Shown: piece after piece, positions 13,637 through 17,898 of the stretch
Position numbering within the stretch: position 1 is the stretch's first letter
Layout: each line of letters starts with the position of its first letter
NCBI GenBank assembly: GCA_020425885.1
Contig: JAGQRA010000847.1
Span: 1 to 17,898, forward strand
Length of the DNA: 17,898 nt
Origin: Planctomycetota bacterium
GTDB taxonomy: Bacteria > Planctomycetota > UBA1135 > UBA2386
Reading direction: 5' to 3'
Position numbers and translations under genes: made by a program
The notes under the pieces: generated by a model
Told to the model about the DNA's origin: nothing
Seen by the model: only the letters and a program-made list of their open reading frames with translations
Databases searched by the model: none

Positions 13637-16168
13637 ATGAACAACGACCAGCGCAACTGGATCCAGGGCCTCGGCGTGCAGATCGCCGCGGCGGCGACCT
13701 TCGCCGAGCGCGAGCAGAAGCGCGAGGCCATCCTGAACCGGCTCGGGCGCGACATCGATCAGGTCGCCGGCAAGATCTTCGAGAACATCAACCTGCAGAC
13801 CTCGGACGGCGAGAGCCGGCAGCGCCTGCTCAACTACTACCTGCGCGATCAGACGACCGAGTTCGATCTCGACGAGCAGCAGGACGGCTTCACGCTGATC
13901 AGCGACGAGGATCAGGCCAAGCTCGACGAGGCGATGCGGCTTCAGACCCGGCTGATCGAACAGCTCGACGCCAAGGACAGCACCGGCGCCCCGCTGTTCA
14001 CCGCGGACGATCTGCGCGACGAGTTCTACACGCCGATGAAGCGCATGGGGTTGCTGCCCGAGACCCTGATCCCCGACGAGTTCAGCGAGACCGAGCAGAT
14101 GCGCAAGGGCACCTTCGACGCCTACGCCGCGCGCGTCCAGCAGGACCAGAAGGGCATGCTCGGCCGGCTCTACAGCGAGAACGGTGGCATGGTCATGTCG
14201 ATGCTGTCGGCCGGCGCCAACGCCGTCGGCGGCGCCATGGTGATCGGTCAGGCGTTCACGCTCGATCCCGCCAAGATCGACCCGAACAGCCTCAAACCCA
14301 ACGTCGACAGGTTCACGACCTTCGGCGATTCCGGCAACGAACTGGGCTCCGCCGAGACCATCGCCGGCGTCGTCGGCCAGGGGCTCGGATTGCTCTCGCT
14401 CGGCGCCGACATCGTCGAGGACGTCAGCGGTGCCGGCGGCGACGCCGACGACAACCCGCGGCGCAAGGTCGCCGGCGGCGTGGCCCAGAACATGATCGCG
14501 GCCGTCGCCGGTTCGCTCGGCGTCGGCCTGCGTGAGTTCGGCTTCGGCATCGCGATCAGCTCGGCCTATTCGTCGTCGGTCAATGCCGGCGCCATCAAGG
14601 CCGCGCTCGGCGCCGATCCGTTCGACGCCGGCCAGGTGACCGCGATCGTGGCGGCGTTGTCGGCCGCCTGCGGGCGCGCCTTCGCCAAGGCCGATCCCGG
14701 CAACCTGCCACAGAACGCGCAGCTCGCCGACGTCGGCCGGAGCGTCGGCCAGCAGCTCGAGCAGCGGGTCGGCGACGACGTGCTGCTGCAGAAGATCCTC
14801 GCCGCGGACTACGCGCCGGTCATCGCCGAGCTGACGCGGGCCGGGCAGGCCGCGGTCGACGGCGCCATGGCCCGACACCGCGCGCTGCTCGAGGGCAGCA
14901 AGGACGAGATCCTCGCCGCCGCCAACCGCAAGCTGGTCGAGGAGTTCGAGAACGACGCGGACGAGTTCCGCAAGGCGGCCGAGCGCGACCGCGAGGAACT
15001 CGCGCAGGCCGCCGACGCCAGGAGCCAGGCGACCTGGCTCGAGAAGAAGATCAAGTCGATGGAGCGCGATGCCGCCCTGCTCAAGTACGCGGAGAGCATC
15101 ATGGGGCTCGGCGTGTCGATCGCGAGCGCGTTCATCGCGCCGCTGGCGATCGCCGGCGCCGCCATCGACCTCAGCAAGAACCTGCTCCGGGCCGCGAACC
15201 GCACCTCCGACTGGCTCAAGTTCATCAAGGCGCGACGTGACATGTTCAACGACGCCTCGGCGTTCTCGGCGCCGGTCCACCAGTTCGTGCACAACTCGAA
15301 TCAGCAGGCCGACCACTACCGGATCCAGGCCGCGTGCGATCTCGCCAAGCTGATCGGCGCGATCGTCGAGACGGTCGGCACCGCGAGCGGTCCCGGGGCG
15401 GCGATCGGCGTCGCCGCCGGCAAGGCGATGCAGGGCACCGCCGCGATCCTCGCCTCGGCCGAGACGGTGCTGTACGAGATCGCCAAGCGCAAGGACCTCG
15501 AGACGGCATGGCAGACCTATCGCGATGCGTTGCTGCGGCCGAACAACCGCAAGCTGGCCCTGATCGCGATGCGCAAGAACCCGACGCTGGCCAAGTACGC
15601 GATCGCCTGGGGCGCGGTCATCCGGCACGACTCCCTCGTCGTCGACTTCGTCCGTTCGACCGGCATCGACGACCCCGCCACCCTGCAGGGCAACGCCAAC
15701 ATCGACCAGGTCGTGAAGTTCCTCGAGCTGCGGATGCCCGACGACAACGTCGTGACCGGCCGCAAGCCGCCGGTGACCAACTGGGAGCCGGCGAAGATCG
15801 AACTCACGACGACCTGCTGGCTCCACGCCAAGCACGCCGGCGAGCAGAAGGCGTCGCTGCTGCCGCAGGACTCGCGACCGGTGGAGGCGGCGCTCGCGGC
15901 CTACATGCGGCTCATGCCGGAGATCGACGGTCACATCGCCGCCCAGGGCAACCCACCCCAGGGTCAGCTGCAGCTGCCGTCGGCGGCCCAGAAGGACCGA
16001 TACACGGCGGCGATGGCTTCGCTGCGCGGTGCTTTCGCGCGCTACCGGCCGCGACAGCAGAGCGGGTCGGGCAGCGTCGAGCACGCGCAGATGGCTGCCG
16101 TCGTCGACCGCTTCGTCGAGGCCGTGCAAGAACGGGAGCAGGAGATCGAGGCCCTGCGGTCGGCCTGA
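13637..16168 (+). CDS. Large protein with glycine/alanine-rich hydrophobic segments, unknown family
   Basis: I do not recognise this 843-residue protein. It has no N-terminal signal peptide. Residues 1-175 are charged and mostly helical. Hydrophobic, Gly/Ala-rich segments follow at about 184-207 (MVMSMLSAGANAVGGAMVIG), 240-260, 278-312, 488-510 and 570-605, several with small-residue spacing like glycine zippers. Residues 395-485 between them form a strongly charged probable coiled coil. Residues 620-700 are a compact mixed region containing RKNPTLAKYAIAWGAVIRHD (646-665), and the tail is helical and polar. Hydrophobic hairpins inside an otherwise soluble helical protein recall proteins that insert into membranes after release, such as helical pore-forming toxins, but no motif proves it. 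The gene starts one base after the stop of the large helical gene with its own AGGAGG, so the two are surely co-translated and probably work together. A structural membrane-associated role is the main alternative. Confidence 0.85.
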   Translation: MNNDQRNWIQGLGVQIAAAATFAEREQKREAILNRLGRDIDQVAGKIFENINLQTSDGESRQRLLNYYLRDQTTEFDLDEQQDGFTLISDEDQAKLDEAMRLQTRLIEQLDAKDSTGAPLFTADDLRDEFYTPMKRMGLLPETLIPDEFSETEQMRKGTFDAYAARVQQDQKGMLGRLYSENGGMVMSMLSAGANAVGGAMVIGQAFTLDPAKIDPNSLKPNVDRFTTFGDSGNELGSAETIAGVVGQGLGLLSLGADIVEDVSGAGGDADDNPRRKVAGGVAQNMIAAVAGSLGVGLREFGFGIAISSAYSSSVNAGAIKAALGADPFDAGQVTAIVAALSAACGRAFAKADPGNLPQNAQLADVGRSVGQQLEQRVGDDVLLQKILAADYAPVIAELTRAGQAAVDGAMARHRALLEGSKDEILAAANRKLVEEFENDADEFRKAAERDREELAQAADARSQATWLEKKIKSMERDAALLKYAESIMGLGVSIASAFIAPLAIAGAAIDLSKNLLRAANRTSDWLKFIKARRDMFNDASAFSAPVHQFVHNSNQQADHYRIQAACDLAKLIGAIVETVGTASGPGAAIGVAAGKAMQGTAAILASAETVLYEIAKRKDLETAWQTYRDALLRPNNRKLALIAMRKNPTLAKYAIAWGAVIRHDSLVVDFVRSTGIDDPATLQGNANIDQVVKFLELRMPDDNVVTGRKPPVTNWEPAKIELTTTCWLHAKHAGEQKASLLPQDSRPVEAALAAYMRLMPEIDGHIAAQGNPPQGQLQLPSAAQKDRYTAAMASLRGAFARYRPRQQSGSGSVEHAQMAAVVDRFVEAVQEREQEIEALRSA

Positions 16169-16200
16169 TCCGACGCGTCGAGCCGTCTCCGACCTCACTC

Positions 16201-17898
16201 ATGGAAGCACGCACCCCCGATTCCTGGCTGGCCCGCAACTGGGGCCATTGCGCCGCCGTCCTGGTCGCGATCGCGTCGTACCTGACCGCGCTCGGCGGCG
16301 AGCCGATCTGGGACGACACCATCGTCTTCGAGCGTTTCCTGCCGGCCTTCCGTTCGTTCGCCGACGTGTTCCTGCCCCCGGAGGGCACCGGCGAGCTCGG
16401 ACAGGTCTACTATCGCCCCTTCATCACGGCGTCGTACCTGCTGGACAACTGGCTGTACGGGACCGATTCGTTCGTCGGCCACCACCTGACGACCCTCGCT
16501 TTCCATGTCCTGTCGGTGCTCGGCACGGCGTGGATCGCACGCGCCATGTCGGGGAACGAGCCGGCGGCGCGATGGGCCGCGATCGCCGCGGCGCTGTGCT
16601 TCGCCGTGCATCCGGTGCACGTCGAGTCGGTGGCGCAGATCAGCGGTCGCAGCGACACCTCGGCGACGGCGTTCCTGCTCGGCTCGCTGCTTCTGCTGAT
16701 GCACGGTCGTGACCGACCGCAGCTGCGCTGGCCGTGGCCGCTCGCGGCGGGTGCGTTCCTGGCCGCCTTGTTCTGCAAGGAGGTGTCGATCGCCGGCGCC
16801 CTGCTCGGCGCGCTGCTGTTGTGGCTGCCGCGGCGGACGCCGACCGCGGTCTGGTGGCGCTTCGCCTGGTCGTACGGCATCGCGTTCGCGATCTACCTCG
16901 CGCTGCGCGCCGGCGCGAAGCTGGGGCGAGCGCCGTTCGCCGAGCAGTCGGCCGCCACCGCCGTCGGCAACCTGCTGCGCGCGGTCGGCTACGACGCGAA
17001 GTTCCTGTTGCTGCCGATGGACCAGGCCGCGTTCGTGCCGATCGCGATGACGCCGCCGATCTGGTTCGGCACCATCTGCGTGCTGGCCACGCTGGTCGCC
17101 GGCGTCTTCGCCTGGCGCGGTCGCGAGTCGCGCCCGATCCTGACCCTGGCCTGGTGTTGGCTGTCGATCACCGCGGCGCCGTCGCTGGCGCTCGTTTTCG
17201 TCAAGGCCTCCGAGCAGCTGGTCGCGGAGCGCTACCTCTACCTGCCCTCGGTCGCGGTCAGCCTCGCCTTCGGCTGGCTGGTCGCGGTGCTCGCCCGGCG
17301 CACCGGCAAGGTGCGCGTCATCGCCGTCGTCGTCGCGATCCTGACCGCCGCGGGGGCGGTGACGACCGCGCTGCGGGCGCGCATCTACAGAGACGAAGAG
17401 GCGTTCTGGGCCGACACCGTGGCCAGGGCGCCGGGGGCGGCGCTGCCGCTCCACGAGTTCGGGCTGGCGCGGCGCAAGGCCGGCCGGCTCGACGAGGCGA
17501 TGGCGCTGCTGCAGCAGGCGCTCGAGCTCTATGACGACGACGAGGGACGGAGCCTGGCGCAGAACACGATCGGAACGATCTGTCTCGAGCGGCGCGAGTG
17601 GAGCGAAGCCGAGCGCTGGTTCGAGCAGGCCTCTGCGACCCGTCCGAACTACGAGACGGCGTGGTTCAATCTGGCGATGGTCTACGGCATGCGGGCCGAG
17701 ACCCGACGCGGGCCGCAGAACTCGCCGGATCTGGGCGACATCGAACGTTGCGTCGCCGCCCTCACCAAGGCGGTCCGGATCCGATCGAACTACGACAAGG
17801 CCCGGTTCCAGCTGGCGCGAAACTCGCTGGTGTTGAGCAAGGTCTACCTCGTGCATCGCCGCCTGGACGATGCCCGCCGGTTGCGCGAGGAGGCCAAA
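16201..17898 (+). CDS. TMTC-like membrane glycosyltransferase with C-terminal TPRs (runs off right edge)
   Basis: The frame is open for 566 codons to the window end. The N-terminal 390 residues hold about 10 hydrophobic segments with GT-C/TMTC landmarks: WDD at 37-39 in the first loop (likely acidic site), YYRPFITASYLL at 70-81, AVHPVHVESVAQISGRSD at 135-152, FCKEVS at 191-196 and AERYLYLPSVAVSLAFG at 342-358. Such proteins use lipid-linked sugars; animal TMTCs O-mannosylate cadherins, and bacterial ones are largely uncharacterised. From about 415 there are TPR units: 416-448 (RRKAGRLDEAMALLQQALEL), 452-483 and 486 onward, with more beyond the edge. The catalytic loop would face the periplasm. 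It begins 32 bases after the second large gene without SD, so it may share that transcript; whether it glycosylates those products is unknown. Confidence 0.82.
   Translation, partial: MEARTPDSWLARNWGHCAAVLVAIASYLTALGGEPIWDDTIVFERFLPAFRSFADVFLPPEGTGELGQVYYRPFITASYLLDNWLYGTDSFVGHHLTTLAFHVLSVLGTAWIARAMSGNEPAARWAAIAAALCFAVHPVHVESVAQISGRSDTSATAFLLGSLLLLMHGRDRPQLRWPWPLAAGAFLAALFCKEVSIAGALLGALLLWLPRRTPTAVWWRFAWSYGIAFAIYLALRAGAKLGRAPFAEQSAATAVGNLLRAVGYDAKFLLLPMDQAAFVPIAMTPPIWFGTICVLATLVAGVFAWRGRESRPILTLAWCWLSITAAPSLALVFVKASEQLVAERYLYLPSVAVSLAFGWLVAVLARRTGKVRVIAVVVAILTAAGAVTTALRARIYRDEEAFWADTVARAPGAALPLHEFGLARRKAGRLDEAMALLQQALELYDDDEGRSLAQNTIGTICLERREWSEAERWFEQASATRPNYETAWFNLAMVYGMRAETRRGPQNSPDLGDIERCVAALTKAVRIRSNYDKARFQLARNSLVLSKVYLVHRRLDDARRLREEAK

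Noticed and set aside
13622..16198. Leftward 858-codon frame opposite the second large gene
   Set aside because: Its composition is that of an antisense shadow (Arg, Gly, Val, Leu, Asp, His), whereas the rightward frame has a perfect SD and coherent helical and hydrophobic segmentation.
16195..17856. Leftward 553-codon frame opposite the TMTC-like gene
   Set aside because: The rightward frame has clear TMTC and TPR motifs; the antisense product is Arg/Gln/Glu-rich low-complexity sequence.

Overview
The window is GC-rich, gene-dense bacterial DNA that most resembles a planctomycete (Planctomycetota). Three things suggest this. Two secreted proteins, a kelch protein and an M43-type metalloprotease, end in beta-rich C-terminal modules of a kind I associate with secreted planctomycete proteins. 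Most starts lack a recognisable Shine-Dalgarno (SD) sequence. A TMTC-like membrane glycosyltransferase with TPRs is present. The assignment is inference; no rRNA or marker gene is in the window. No insertion sequence, CRISPR array, tRNA or prophage was seen.

Positions 1-1574 hold an iron-sulfur locus. An iscR-like Rrf2 regulator and the first 15 codons of iscS read leftward with a 4-base overlap, so the rest of the isc operon lies beyond the left edge. The divergent ygfZ-like gene encodes a folate-binding protein linked to Fe-S enzyme upkeep. A long inverted repeat (1584-1660) separates ygfZ from the convergent operon that follows.

Positions 1664-6154 are a tight leftward four-gene operon in which every junction is a 4-base stop/start overlap. 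The order of transcription is a UMF1/Atg22-like MFS transporter, an LpxL/HtrB-like acyltransferase, a SurA/PpiC-like parvulin, and an IolB/KduI-like cupin protein. The acyltransferase and parvulin suggest envelope biogenesis. Short dyads lie just upstream.

Positions 6358-9866 hold a secreted kelch-repeat protein (leftward), a MoaD-MoaE fusion molybdopterin synthase (rightward) and a secreted metzincin metalloprotease (leftward).

Positions about 10117-16168 hold two large rightward genes, the most unusual part of the window. The first encodes about 1172 residues of almost entirely helical, Ala/Glu/Lys/Arg-rich sequence with a recurring 12-residue signature. The second, joined by a 1-base gap and preceded by a perfect AGGAGG, encodes 843 residues with several glycine/alanine-rich hydrophobic segments between charged helices. 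I recognise no family for either. They look like a coordinately made structural or membrane-active pair and are the best candidate for an undescribed system. A TMTC-like glycosyltransferase with C-terminal TPRs follows 32 bases later and runs off the right edge.
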